The position numbers and the translations under genes were made by a program. Below, piece by piece: positions 49,380 through 59,382 of a stretch of 64,000 nucleotides of DNA. Within the stretch, counting starts at the first letter, position 1; every line of letters starts with the position of its first letter. Source of the DNA: Amycolatopsis iheyensis (lineage in GTDB: Bacteria; Actinomycetota; Actinomycetes; Mycobacteriales; Pseudonocardiaceae); the NCBI RefSeq assembly GCF_024703995.1, contig NZ_JAMXQV010000038.1, positions 1-64,000 of the forward strand, in the 5' to 3' direction. The notes beneath the pieces were generated by a model. That model was not told the origin of the DNA. It did no database searches and saw only the letters and a program-made list of their open reading frames with translations.

Positions 49380-49748
49380 ATGATCGTCGCCGGTTACGTC
49401 CTCGTCGGGCTCGTCTCGCTCGGGATCATCTACGTCGGCCTCAACTACCTCTTCGCGCCGGCCAAGATCGCCGCGGGCTTCGGCTTCACCGAAGTCCCAG
49501 AGAACGCCCAGACCTTCCTCAACGTCAAGGGCGGCCGCGACATCGGCGCCGGCCTGGTCCCGCTGGCGCTGCTGGTCTACGGCGACCCGCACGCGCTGGG
49601 CTGGGCCTTCCTCGCCGCCGCGCTCTGGCCCGTCTTCGACATGCTGATCATCCTGCGCCACCGGGGGAAGAAGGCCATCGCGTTCGGCGTCCACGGCCTG
49701 ACCGCCGTCGTGATGGTCGTCGCGTCGGTGCTGCTCCTGCTCGGCTGA
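49380..49748 (+). CDS. DUF4267 four-helix membrane protein
   Basis: 122 aa. Four hydrophobic helices (VAGYVLVGLVSLGIIYVGL, DIGAGLVPLALLVYG, AFLAAALWPVFDMLIIL, LTAVVMVVASVLLLL) with the family motif FLNVKGGRDIGAG between helices 1 and 2. GGAGGG lies 6 nt before the ATG. Function unknown; it is probably a target of the divergent TetR regulator and may have a transport or protective role in the membrane. Confidence 0.85.
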   Translation: MIVAGYVLVGLVSLGIIYVGLNYLFAPAKIAAGFGFTEVPENAQTFLNVKGGRDIGAGLVPLALLVYGDPHALGWAFLAAALWPVFDMLIILRHRGKKAIAFGVHGLTAVVMVVASVLLLLG

Positions 49749-49784
49749 ACGTCGCGAAACGGACACGTGGGTTACGGTGGTTGG

Positions 49785-50267
49785 GTGAACGTCGAAGTAA
49801 CCCCTCTTCCCGGCATCGGGGTCCGCAAGGACTTCAGCACCCGTACCGGCCGCCGCATCGGCGTCGTGTCGCAGCGGGACGGCCACACCGAGCTCATCGT
49901 GTCCAAGTCGGACGACCCGGACGCCTGCGCCGCCTCGATCCCGCTGACCGCGGACGAGGCGGGCACGCTGGCCAACCTCCTCGGCGCGCCGCAGCTGGTC
50001 GCGCAGCTCACCGAGGAGCACCAGGACCTGCCGGGGATCAGCACGAAGCAGCTGCCGATCAAGCCGGCCGGGCCCTTCGACGGGCGCACGCTCGGCGACA
50101 CGGCGATGCGCACGCGCACCGGCGTCTCGGTGGTCGCGGTGGCCCGGGCGGGGCAGGTGCACCCTTCGCCGACGCCCGACTTCGCGCTCACCGGCGGCGA
50201 CCTGCTGGTCGCCGTCGGCACGAGCGAAGGCCTCGAGGCCGCCGCCAAGATCCTGAAGTACGGCTGA
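49785..50267 (+). CDS. Cation:proton antiporter regulatory subunit (KhtT-like)
   Basis: 160 aa from GTG 49785. The N-terminal domain (VEVTPLPGIGVRKDFSTRTG) is KhtT-like; the C-terminal RCK_C/TrkA-C domain has LGDTAMRTRTGVSVVAVARAG and FALTGGDLLVAVGTSEGLE. TACGGT (49773-49778) ends 6 nt before the start codon, so the transcript may be leaderless. In Bacillus KhtT is a soluble subunit that gates the KhtU antiporter by binding nucleotide; the same gene pair is found here. Confidence 0.87.
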   Translation: MNVEVTPLPGIGVRKDFSTRTGRRIGVVSQRDGHTELIVSKSDDPDACAASIPLTADEAGTLANLLGAPQLVAQLTEEHQDLPGISTKQLPIKPAGPFDGRTLGDTAMRTRTGVSVVAVARAGQVHPSPTPDFALTGGDLLVAVGTSEGLEAAAKILKYG

Positions 50268-50274
50268 GCCGACC

Positions 50275-51468
50275 ATGGACCACACCGCACTGTCCCTGAT
50301 CGAACTGGGGGCGGTCTTCTTCGTGCTGGGCGCGCTCGGGCGCCTGGCCGGCAAGATCGGCCTCTCCCCCATCCCGCTCTACCTGCTCGGCGGCCTCTGC
50401 TTCGGCTCCGGCGGGCTGATCCCGCTGACCGACATCGGCGGCTTCACCCACCTGGCCAGCGAAATCGGCGTCGTGCTGCTGCTGTTGCTGCTGGGCTTGG
50501 AGTACTCCGCGGCCGAGCTGTTCACCGGCCTGCGCCGGTCCTGGACGGCCGGGCTGCTCGACATCGTCCTCAACGCCGCCCCGGGCGCGGCCGTCGCGCT
50601 GCTGCTGGGCTGGGGCCCGGTCGGCGCGATGGTGATGGCGGGCGTCACGTACATCTCGTCGTCCGGGATCGTCGCGAAGGTGCTGGGCGACCTCGGCCGG
50701 CTCGGTAACCGCGAGACGCCGGTGGTGCTGTCGATCCTCGTGTTCGAGGACCTGGTGATGGCGCTCTACCTGCCGATCCTGACGGCGGTGCTGGGCGGCG
50801 TCTCGTTCCTGGGCGGCCTGGAGGCCGTCGGGATCTCGCTGCTGGTGATCACTGTGGTGCTGGTGATCGCGCTGAAGTTCGGCCGGTACGTCTCGGCGGC
50901 CGTCGACAGCCCGGACCGCGAGGTGTTCCTGCTCAAGGTCCTCGGCGCGGCGCTGCTGGTGGCGGGCCTGGCCTCGGCGATGCAGGTGTCGGCCGCGGTC
51001 GGCGCGTTCCTGCTGGGCATCGCGATCTCGGGGTCGACGGCGGAGAACGCGACGCACATGCTCGAGCCGCTGCGCGACCTGTTCGCCGCGGTGTTCTTCG
51101 TGGTGTTCGGCCTCAACACGAACCCGGCGTCGATCCCGCCGGTGCTCGGCTGGGCGATCGTGCTGGCGGTGGTCACGACGCTGACGAAGGTCGGCACCGG
51201 CTGGTGGGCCGCGCGCCGTCAAGGCATCGGGAAGATGGGCCGGGCGCGGGCCGGAGCGGCCTTGGTGGCACGAGGCGAGTTCTCGATCGTCATCGCGGGC
51301 CTGGCGGTGACGGCGGGCGCGGTCAAGGGCGAGCTGGCGGCGTTGGCGACGGCGTACGTCCTGCTGATGGCGATCCTCGGCCCGACGGCGGCCCGGGTGG
51401 TGGAGCCGATCGCCCGCGCACTGCAACGAAAGTCGTCCACCCGGACAGCACCGGCCGAAGCAAGCTAG
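50275..51468 (+). CDS. CPA2-type cation:proton antiporter (KhtU-like)
   Basis: 397 aa, about 12 membrane segments (LGAVFFVLGALGRLAG, IPLYLLGGLCFG, VVLLLLLLGLEYS, GMVMAGVTYISSSGIVAK-like). The conserved EYSAAELF and YISSSGIVAKVLGDLGRL blocks belong to the Na+(K+)/H+ exchanger (CPA2) fold. It lies 7 nt downstream of the KhtT-like subunit gene, so the two form an operon and likely extrude K+ in exchange for protons, with roles in alkaline or electrophile stress (inference). The stop is followed by the CAATGTGGC repeat. Confidence 0.87.
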   Translation: MDHTALSLIELGAVFFVLGALGRLAGKIGLSPIPLYLLGGLCFGSGGLIPLTDIGGFTHLASEIGVVLLLLLLGLEYSAAELFTGLRRSWTAGLLDIVLNAAPGAAVALLLGWGPVGAMVMAGVTYISSSGIVAKVLGDLGRLGNRETPVVLSILVFEDLVMALYLPILTAVLGGVSFLGGLEAVGISLLVITVVLVIALKFGRYVSAAVDSPDREVFLLKVLGAALLVAGLASAMQVSAAVGAFLLGIAISGSTAENATHMLEPLRDLFAAVFFVVFGLNTNPASIPPVLGWAIVLAVVTTLTKVGTGWWAARRQGIGKMGRARAGAALVARGEFSIVIAGLAVTAGAVKGELAALATAYVLLMAILGPTAARVVEPIARALQRKSSTRTAPAEAS

Positions 51469-51479
51469 CCCGGTCCAGA

Positions 51480-51564
51480 GCGCCCCAATGTGGCGTTGGG
51501 TGCATCCAACGCACCCAATGTGGCGTTCGGTGCGTCCAACGCACCGAGCGCCACATTGGGGCGC
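51480..51564. repeat. Composite intergenic repeat, CAATGTGGC family, copy 2
   Basis: Outer arms GCGCCCCAATGTGGCG (51480-51495) and its exact complement (51549-51564) enclose two small hairpins, each built on GGTGCGTCCAACGCACC or a one-base variant, 30 bp apart, giving a cloverleaf. It fills the gap between the convergent antiporter and peptidase genes. Confidence 0.85.
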
Positions 51565-51577
51565 ATGGGGGTCTGGG

Positions 51578-53419
51578 TCAGCGCAGGTCCGCCCGGCCCG
51601 CCGACGGCACGTGCGCGCCGCCGCCCGGGGTCGGGTGGGTGGTCGCCGCCGGGACCACTCCCGCCAGCGGGACCGATGCCGAGGTCCGGGCCAGGTCCAG
51701 CGTCACCCGGCCCGGCTGGGCCGGCCCGCGGATGAAGCTGCCGTCCGTGCCGCCGATGATCAGCGCCAGCGCGTGGCCCTTCGGCACCACGTGGTCGGTC
51801 GAGGCCAGCCGGAACGTCATCGAGTACGCCGTCCCCGGCGTCAACGGGCGTTCCTGCGACAGCGACGCGTAGTTCGCCAGGTCCGCCCAGCCGCGGCTGA
51901 GGATCGTGTAGTTCACCTTCTTCACGTCCGCCGACGCGATCTTGTAACAAGCGTCGTCCCCGGACGTCGACGAGCCCCAGCAGTTCTCGGTCGTCCCCGT
52001 CTTGATCCCCTCGCCGCTGCCGGCGAAGTTGCGGATCGTCGCCGGGCCGAGGTCCACCAGCAGCGCCGAAAGCCGGGCCGACGCCGTGCTCGGCGTCGCC
52101 GTCACGGTGACCGACGTGGTCCCGGAGACCTGCAGGTCCGAGGCCAGCGTCCCGGTCGAGTAGGTCAGCGCCGCGCTGCCCGGGTTGGTCACCCAGGTGT
52201 CTTCGCCGAGGTTCGGGTTGTCGGTGAACGACGCGGTTCCCGACGCCGCCGACGTGCCGAGCGTGCCGCCGGTGTGCGGCCGCAGCGTCGTCGCCACGGC
52301 GTTCGCCGCCGGGTAAGCGCTCTGGTCGGCCCACTGGTCCGGCTGCCGCTCGACGCTCGCCTGCGGCCCGTTCTGCACGCCGTTGTCCACGCCGAGCAGG
52401 TAGTGGTCGAACCACCGGTGCAGCAGGTCGACCCAGGCGGAGCGGCGGTAGTCGAACGGGTCGACGTGCCCGGTCTGCGACAGCCAGATCTTCTTCTCGA
52501 CCTTCAGCCCGGCCCACCACTGTCCGAAGTGGATGGTCTTGACGTTGAGGTCGTTGACGCCGTGGGAAAGCAGTACGCTCGCCCGCACGCTGCCCGCGTG
52601 CGCCGCGTAGTCGCGTTCGGCCCAGAGCGGCCCGTAGTCGCCGTTGGCCGTCGCGCCCTGCCGGAGGAGCTGGTTCTGCGCCGAGCAGTTCTGCCCGCTG
52701 TTGCGCGCCTCGACCGTCTGCGCCAGCCCGTCCGGGTTGAAGCCGAAGGTCGCGCCGTCGGAGCGGTAGTAGTCGTACCAGGAGCTGATCGCCGAGATCG
52801 GCACGATCGTCTTCAGCCCGGCGACACCGGTCGCCGCGACGCCGTTGGCGATCGTGCCGTCGTAGGACTTCCCGATCATGCCGACGTTCCCGCTGCTCCA
52901 CCCCGCGGTCACCGCGGTGCCGCCGGTCTTCGCGCTGTAGCCGGTCGCGCGGCCGTTCAGCCAGTCGACGACCTTGCGCGCCGAGTCGACGTCCGAAGTG
53001 CCGCCGACGTCGGCACAACCGGCCGAGCGGTTCGTCCCGGCCAGGTCGACCAGCACCGCGGCGTACCCGCGCGGCACGAAGTAGTTGTCGTAGAACAGCG
53101 GGAACTTCACCGGTTTCCCGGCGCTGTCGTAGGTCTTGAGCTCGCTTTCGTTGCCGCGCCCGCAGCAGGAGTAGTACGGGCTGGCGTCCATGATCACCGG
53201 CACGCCCGAGGTCAGCTCGCTCGGCCGCACGATGTCGGCGGCGACGCGGTCGGGCCTGCCGTCGCCGTCACCGTCGTGGCCGATGTCGACCCAGACGGTT
53301 TCGCGGATCGCCTTCGCGTAGTCGTAGACCGGGTCGCTCGCCGCGGGGGCCGCGTGCGCCACCCCGGGGAGGAACGACGTGAAGAGGACGAGCGCGAGCA
53401 GTGCCAGACCGGATCGCAT
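51578..53419 (-). CDS. Secreted X-Pro dipeptidyl-peptidase/CocE-NonD hydrolase
   Basis: 613 aa with a Sec signal peptide (LALLALVLFTSFLPGVAHAAP). Alpha/beta hydrolase domain: nucleophile in GKSYDGTI, Asp in SHGVNDLNVK and His in SQTGHVDP. A C-terminal jelly-roll domain (PepX_C) with AISSRG-type elements (TYSTGTLASDLQVSGTTSV). Likely cleaves dipeptides after proline outside the cell, or hydrolyses esters as CocE does. It lies downstream of rluB with a 52-nt gap, but its signal peptide and sequence suggest an accessory gene inserted in the core block. Confidence 0.88.
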   Translation of the reverse strand: MRSGLALLALVLFTSFLPGVAHAAPAASDPVYDYAKAIRETVWVDIGHDGDGDGRPDRVAADIVRPSELTSGVPVIMDASPYYSCCGRGNESELKTYDSAGKPVKFPLFYDNYFVPRGYAAVLVDLAGTNRSAGCADVGGTSDVDSARKVVDWLNGRATGYSAKTGGTAVTAGWSSGNVGMIGKSYDGTIANGVAATGVAGLKTIVPISAISSWYDYYRSDGATFGFNPDGLAQTVEARNSGQNCSAQNQLLRQGATANGDYGPLWAERDYAAHAGSVRASVLLSHGVNDLNVKTIHFGQWWAGLKVEKKIWLSQTGHVDPFDYRRSAWVDLLHRWFDHYLLGVDNGVQNGPQASVERQPDQWADQSAYPAANAVATTLRPHTGGTLGTSAASGTASFTDNPNLGEDTWVTNPGSAALTYSTGTLASDLQVSGTTSVTVTATPSTASARLSALLVDLGPATIRNFAGSGEGIKTGTTENCWGSSTSGDDACYKIASADVKKVNYTILSRGWADLANYASLSQERPLTPGTAYSMTFRLASTDHVVPKGHALALIIGGTDGSFIRGPAQPGRVTLDLARTSASVPLAGVVPAATTHPTPGGGAHVPSAGRADLR

Positions 53420-53471
53420 GCGTCAACGCTGGCAGTGGCGGCGGTCTCGCGCCACGGCGGAAAGTCGGTTG

Positions 53472-54210
53472 TTACAGCTCCACGTTGCGGTAGAGCGCGC
53501 CGACCTCGCCCTTGGTCAGCCGCCGGATCGAGCCGACGCGCTGGTTGCCGAGCTGGACGTCGCCGACCGCGGTGCGGACCAGCTTGAGCACCGGGTGCCC
53601 GGTGTCCTTGAGCAGGCGGCGCACGATGTGCTTCTTGCCCTCGTGGATCACCAGCTCCACCAGCGACTTTCCGGAGTGCATGTCCTTGACCCGGAACTGG
53701 TCGACCTTCACGATGCCGTCCTCGAGCTCCCAGCCCTTGCGGAGCTCCTTGCCGAGCCCGCGCGGGACGAGGCCGTCGACCTCGGCGAGGTAGGTCTTGA
53801 GCACCCGGTAGGACGGGTGCATCAGCCGGTGGCCGAGGTCGCCGTCGTTGGTCAGCAGCAGCAGGCCCTCGGTGTTCTCGTCGAGGCGGCCGACGTGCAC
53901 GACACCGGGCGTCTCCTCGTAGCGGCCCATCAGGTACTCGCCGACGCACGGGCGGCCGCGGTCGTCCGACATCGTCGAGTGGACGCCCTTGGGCTTGTTG
54001 AAGGCGAGGTAGATCAGGTCGTCGCGGAGGTTCACGCGGGTGCCGTCGACGTGGATGACCGCCTCGTCCGGGTGCACCCGGCGGCCCAGCTCGGTGACGA
54101 TCTGGCCGTCCACCTCGACCCGGCCGGCCGCGATCAGGTCCTCCGCCGCGCGCCGCGAGGCAACGCCGGCCTGCGAGAGCACCTTCTGCAGCCGGACGCC
54201 GTCGGGGTGT

Positions 54211-54224
<14 letters not shown>
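53472..54224 (-). CDS. rluB: 23S rRNA pseudouridine synthase (RsuA/RluB family)
   Basis: 250 aa. N-terminal S4 domain (RLQKVLSQAGVASRRAAEDLI), then the pseudouridine synthase catalytic domain with catalytic Asp in HVGRLDENTEGLLLLTNDG and LIHEGKKHIVRRLL-like C-terminal block (VIHEGKKHIVRR). It overlaps scpB by 14 nt. It isomerises uridine in the large rRNA. Confidence 0.92.
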
Positions 54225-55238
<1,014 letters not shown>

Positions 55239-55242
<4 letters not shown>

Positions 55243-56147
55243 CCGTACTCCTCTTCGTCTCCGGCGGCGCGGTCCAGCTCGGCCGCCGCGGAGGCTTCTT
55301 CCTTCGACCCGCCCGTCCAGCGGACGTGCAGCTCCTCCAGGGCCTCGGTCTGCTCGAACTGGACCGTCGCCTCGCGGTAGAGCTCCAGCAGCGCCAGGAA
55401 GCGCGCCACGATCTCCACCGTGTGCTCGCAGTCCTCGACCAGCTCGCCGAACGTCGCCTCGCCGCGTTCGGCCAGCTTCACCCGCAGCAGAGCCGCGTGC
55501 TCGCGGACCGACACGCGGCCCATGTGGATGTGCGCGATCGACACCGTCGGCGGCGGCTTCGGGCGGAACACCGCCACCGCGATCTCGGCGAACTTCTGCG
55601 GCGTCACACCCAGCATGACCTCGGGCAGCAGCCCGACGAACCGCTCCTCCAGCGCCACCGACCGCGGGTAGCGCCGCAGCGCACCCTGCTCCAGCTCGCC
55701 GAACAACGCCGCCACCTGCTTGTACGCGCGGTACTGCAGGATCCGCGCGAACAGCAGGTCGCGGGCCTCGAGCAGGGCGAGATCGTCTTCGCTCTCCACC
55801 TCGGCCGACGGCAGCAGCCGCGCGGCTTTCAGGTCCAGGAGCGTCGCCGCGATGACCAGGAACTCCGTCGTCTCGTCGAGGTTCCAGTCGGTGCCCAGCG
55901 CCCGCGTGTAGGCGATGAAGTCGTCGGTGACCCGGTGCAACGCCACCTCGGTGACGTCGAGCTGGTGCTGCGAGATCAGCTGCAGCAGCAGGTCGAACGG
56001 CCCTTCGAAGTTGGCCAGCCGCACCTTGAACTTCGACGTGCTCAGTTCCTCGGTGTTCAGGCCCTCGGGGATCATCCCGCCGTGCACTGTCTGGTGCTCT
56101 TCGGGAACCTCGTCCGCCGGAGCCGGTGCCGGGGAAGGCTCGTCCAT
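55239..56147 (-). CDS. scpA: Segregation and condensation protein ScpA
   Basis: 302 aa kleisin. N-terminal SMC-binding block KVRLANFEGPFDLLLQLISQHQLDVTEVAL, middle ATLLDLKAARLLP and C-terminal winged-helix part with FLALLELYREATVQFEQ. An acidic tail ends the protein. Start ATG 56147 overlaps the stop of the RHH gene (TGATG); the stop overlaps scpB. It bridges SMC heads in chromosome organisation. Confidence 0.95.
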
Positions 56148-56560
56148 CAGCCCTCGGTTTCGCCGCCGTCTGAGCCGACCACCCGCAGCCGCTGCACCAG
56201 CACCGACTCGTCGCCGTTCTGGTCGAAGTCGGCCAGCAGCACCGCGACCGCCTCGCGCACCAGCCGGCCGCGGTCGACGACCAGGTCGTGCTTCGCGCGC
56301 AGCGTCAGCCGGGCCTGCTCCATGGCCACGAGCTCGTCTCCGGAGACGTACACGGTGATCTTCGCGTCGTGCTTCGTGCGGCCCGACCCGTGCGGGGCCG
56401 CGCTGCGGGAGAGCTGCTCGCCGCGGCCGTTGCCCGCGGGCTTGGGCTTCTCGGCGGGCTCGGCGGGCGCGGGCGGCGCCTGGGCGGGGAGGTCGAGAGC
56501 GGGGCTGGAGGTGATGCGGAAGAGTTCCGACGCTCCGGGCAGGGAGGCGCGCCTGCTCAC
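56147..56560 (-). CDS. Small ribbon-helix-helix-like protein between parA and scpA
   Basis: 137 aa; family not identified with certainty. The C-terminal half (TKHDAKITVYVSGDELVAM, then EQARLTLRAKHDL and RGRLVREAVAVLLADFDQNG) looks like a ribbon-helix-helix DNA-binding domain, and the N-terminal half is a proline-rich linker (PAQAPPAPAEPAEKPKPAG). It overlaps parA upstream (GTGA) and scpA downstream (TGATG), so it belongs to the parA-scp operon. It may be the DNA- or partner-binding subunit for the ParA-like ATPase (inference). Confidence 0.75.
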   Translation of the reverse strand: MSRRASLPGASELFRITSSPALDLPAQAPPAPAEPAEKPKPAGNGRGEQLSRSAAPHGSGRTKHDAKITVYVSGDELVAMEQARLTLRAKHDLVVDRGRLVREAVAVLLADFDQNGDESVLVQRLRVVGSDGGETEG

Positions 56561-57528
56561 CGAGCGATCACCTCGCGAGCAAGCTGACGGTACGCCGCCG
56601 CGCCGGCCGACTTGGGCGCCCAGGTCGTGATCGGCTCACCCGCGACCGTCGTCTCGGGGAACCGCACGGTGCGGTTGATGACCGTGTCGAACACGGTCTC
56701 GCCGAATGCCTCCACCACGCGAGCCATGACCTCCTTCGAATGCAGGGTTCTCGGGTCGTACATGGTGGCGAGAATCCCGACTATGTCCAGTTTGGGGTTG
56801 AGGCGTTCCTGCACCTTCTCGATGGTGTCGATCAGGAGGGCGACGCCTCGCAGACTGAAGAACTCGCACTCCAGCGGGATGATCACGCCGTCCGCGGCGG
56901 TCAGCGCGTTCACCGTGAGCAGGCCGAGCGAGGGCTGGCAGTCGACAAGAACATAGTCGTAGTCGTTCATGACCGGACGAAGGACCCGTAACAACGTGTG
57001 CTCGCGCCCTACCTCAGCGACGAGCTGGACCTCCGCGGCGGACAGGTCGATGTTGCTCGGCAGCAGGTCAACGCCGTCGACGCGGGTTTTCATGAGCACG
57101 TCGGTCGCGGAGACCGACCGCTCCATGATGGCGTTGTAGACCGTGTGGTCCAGTTCGTGCGGCTGGATGCCCAGGCCGACCGCGAGCGCGCCCTGCGGGT
57201 CGAAGTCGACGAGCAGCACCTTGCGGCCGTACTCGGCCAGGGCGGCGCCCAGGTTGATGGTCGACGTCGTCTTGCCGACGCCGCCCTTCTGGTTGCACAT
57301 CGCCATGATCTTGGCCGGGCCGTGCTTGTCCAGCGGGGCCGGGTCGGGGTGCTCGCGGATCGGGCGGCCGGTCGGCCCGATGCCCTCGAGCTTCACCTTC
57401 TTGCCGTTGCGCTCCTGCGGCTCGTCGCCGTCGTGGATCTCCGGCGTCGCGATCTTGACGTCGTTGAGGTTCGCCGCCGCCGACCCGGCGGACTCGGCCG
57501 GGACGGCCGGCTGGTTCGGTGTCGACAT
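56557..57528 (-). CDS. ParA/Soj-family ATPase
   Basis: 323 aa from ATG 57528 (AAGGAG about 10 nt upstream). Deviant Walker A NQKGGVGKTTSTINLG, Walker A' DFDPQGALAVGLG, Walker B YDYVLVDCQPSLG. A ~60-residue flexible N-terminus precedes the ATPase core, unlike chromosomal ParA near oriC. It is coupled to the RHH gene, scpA and scpB, so it probably positions or loads the SMC complex or acts in segregation. The mycobacterial equivalent is Rv1708 by gene order. Confidence 0.9.
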   Translation of the reverse strand: MSTPNQPAVPAESAGSAAANLNDVKIATPEIHDGDEPQERNGKKVKLEGIGPTGRPIREHPDPAPLDKHGPAKIMAMCNQKGGVGKTTSTINLGAALAEYGRKVLLVDFDPQGALAVGLGIQPHELDHTVYNAIMERSVSATDVLMKTRVDGVDLLPSNIDLSAAEVQLVAEVGREHTLLRVLRPVMNDYDYVLVDCQPSLGLLTVNALTAADGVIIPLECEFFSLRGVALLIDTIEKVQERLNPKLDIVGILATMYDPRTLHSKEVMARVVEAFGETVFDTVINRTVRFPETTVAGEPITTWAPKSAGAAAYRQLAREVIAR

Positions 57529-57649
57529 GGCGAGAAGACTCCTTGTTCGTCGCGTCCGACGCAGCCTATGCGCGGAGCCGGAGCCCCGGCAAAGCAACGC
57601 GCCGGACCCGAGGGGGCAATGTCACTCGACCGTCGGTGCAGCGTAGGAA

Positions 57650-57672
57650 GGCCCTTGGAGCTCTATAGGGCC
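57650..57672 (-). terminator. Stem-loop after xerD
   Basis: GGCCCT (57650-57655) pairs with AGGGCC (57667-57672), loop 11 nt, 2 nt past the xerD stop. Confidence 0.5.
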
Positions 57673-57674
57673 AT

Positions 57675-58613
57675 CTAGCCCAACGCCCGCGGGTGCGCCG
57701 TGGCGTACACCTCGCGCAGGGTGTTGACCGTGACCAGCGTGTACACCTGGGTCGTCGTCACCGAGGCGTGGCCGAGCAGCTCCTGCACGACCCGGACGTC
57801 CGCGCCGCCCTCGAGCAGGTGCGTGGCGAAGGAGTGGCGGAGCGTGTGCGGCGAAACCCCGGCGGTGATGCCCGCCCGTTCGGCGGTGTCCTTGAGGACC
57901 TGCCACGCGCTCTGCCGCGAAAGCCTGCTGCCGCGGGCGTTGAGGAACAGCGCCGACGTGCCCCGGCCGTGCGCGGCGAGCGCCGGTCGCGCCCGCACGG
58001 TGTAGGCGTGCAGCGCGGCGAGCGCGGGACGGCCGATCGGGACGAGCCGCTGCTTGCCGCCCTTGCCGTCGAGCAGGACGGTGCGTTCGGTGTCGTCGAC
58101 GTCGTCGACATCCAGCCCGACGGCCTCGGAGATCCGGGCGCCGGTCGAGTAGAGCACTTCCAGCAGCGCGCGGTCGCGCAGCGGGCGTTCGCCGTCCGGC
58201 GGCGGGGTCTCCAGGAGCCGCAGGACGTCGTCGACCGGCAGCGCCTTGGGCAGCCGCTTGGCCGGCGTCGGCGGGCGGACCTCGCGGGCCGGGTTGTGCT
58301 CGGTGAGGCCTTCGGCGTGGGCGAACTTGTGCAGCCCCCGCACGGCGACGAGCGCCCGCGCGGCCGAAGACGCCGCCAGGGGCCGGTGTTCTTCGTCGCC
58401 TTCGCGCAGCGCCGCGCCGAAGGAGGTCACGTGCGCGGGGGTGACGTCGACGACCTTGCCGATGCCCGCGCCGTCGAGGTGCGCGGCGTACCGGCGCAGG
58501 TCACGGGCGTAGCTGTCCAGCGTGTTGCGCGCGGTCCCGCGTTCGACGACCAGGTGGTCGAGGTACGCGGCGATCACGCCGTCCGTGCTGCCCGCGGCTA
58601 CCACGCGGGACAC
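57675..58613 (-). CDS. xerD: Site-specific tyrosine recombinase XerD
   Basis: 312 aa. N-terminal SAM-like domain (IAAYLDHLVVERGTARNTLDSYARDL) and a catalytic domain with the full R-K-H-R-H-Y set: TGARISEAVGL, GKGGKQRLVPIG, HTLRHSFATHLLEGGADV, LGHASVTTTQVYT. It resolves chromosome dimers at dif with XerC. The order pyrG-Nudix-xerD-parA is the conserved actinobacterial layout. Confidence 0.94.
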   Translation of the reverse strand: MSRVVAAGSTDGVIAAYLDHLVVERGTARNTLDSYARDLRRYAAHLDGAGIGKVVDVTPAHVTSFGAALREGDEEHRPLAASSAARALVAVRGLHKFAHAEGLTEHNPAREVRPPTPAKRLPKALPVDDVLRLLETPPPDGERPLRDRALLEVLYSTGARISEAVGLDVDDVDDTERTVLLDGKGGKQRLVPIGRPALAALHAYTVRARPALAAHGRGTSALFLNARGSRLSRQSAWQVLKDTAERAGITAGVSPHTLRHSFATHLLEGGADVRVVQELLGHASVTTTQVYTLVTVNTLREVYATAHPRALG

Positions 58614-58682
58614 CTTAGGCCGCCCGGGGCTCGTGACCCGGCAGAAACCCCGTTCTCAGCTTCACGCGGTTACCTTGGACTC

Positions 58683-59192
58683 ATGGAGTCGGACGCGCTC
58701 CGCATCGGCACGGCCGAGCGGGAGGAAGCGGCGAGACTGCTCGCCGACCACTTCGGCATGGGCCGCATCACGCCGGACGAGTACGAGACGCGGGTGACGG
58801 ACGCCTACGCGGCGGTCACGGTCGCCGACCTGCGCCCGCTGTTCGCCGACCTGCCGCAGCCGCACCCGGGGTTCCTCGGGCCGCCGCCGGCGTACGCGCA
58901 GACGACGATGCAGCTGCCGGCCTACTCCCCGAACCCGTACGCGCCGCCGCCGGCGCCGATGCCGTACCGCCCGGTCGGTTACTCCTACCGGTCCAAGACG
59001 GTGGCCGGGGTGCTGCAGATCGTGCTGCCGTTCGGCGCGGGCCGGTTCTACACCGGCCAGATCGGCCTGGGCCTGCTCCAGCTGCTGGTCGTCATGGTCA
59101 CCGGGATCGGCATCGTCTGGCCGATCATCGACGGCATCACGCTGCTGGCCAACGGCGGCCTGGACGCCCAGGGCCGCCCGCTTCGCCCCTGA
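58683..59192 (+). CDS. DUF1707 and TM2 domain membrane protein
   Basis: 169 aa. N-terminal DUF1707 (ESDALRIGTAEREEAARLLADHFGMGRI, LRPLFADLP), proline/tyrosine-rich linker (PNPYAPPPAPMPYRP), then a TM2 domain with two helices (GVLQIVLPFGAGRFYTGQIGLG and LLVVMVTGIGIVWPIIDGITLL). TACCTT (58671-58676) is 6 nt before the ATG, suggesting a leaderless transcript. It is divergent from xerD with a 69-bp gap. Function unknown; possibly envelope-related. Confidence 0.88.
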   Translation: MESDALRIGTAEREEAARLLADHFGMGRITPDEYETRVTDAYAAVTVADLRPLFADLPQPHPGFLGPPPAYAQTTMQLPAYSPNPYAPPPAPMPYRPVGYSYRSKTVAGVLQIVLPFGAGRFYTGQIGLGLLQLLVVMVTGIGIVWPIIDGITLLANGGLDAQGRPLRP

Positions 59193-59195
59193 CCC

Positions 59196-59371
59196 GAGCG
59201 CCCCAATGTGGCCTTGGTTGCGTCTGACGCACCCAAGGGCCCCTTCGGTGCGTCCGACGCACCGAAGGCCACATTGGGAGCGCGCCCGAGGCTCCCGGAG
59301 GCCACGACTCAAGCGCCCCAAGGTGGCGTTGGGTGCGTCCAACGCACCCAACGCCACATTGGGGCGCATGG
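59196..59371. repeat. Composite intergenic repeat, CAATGTGGC family, copy 3
   Basis: Two successive units (59196-59283 and 59310-59371), each with GCGCCCCAATGTGGC or its variant and GGTGCGTCC-type hairpins, fill the gap between the convergent TM2 and Nudix genes. The first unit carries an extra ACCCAAGGGCCCCTTCGG palindromic stretch. Confidence 0.85.
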
Positions 59372-59382
59372 AACCCGGGCGG

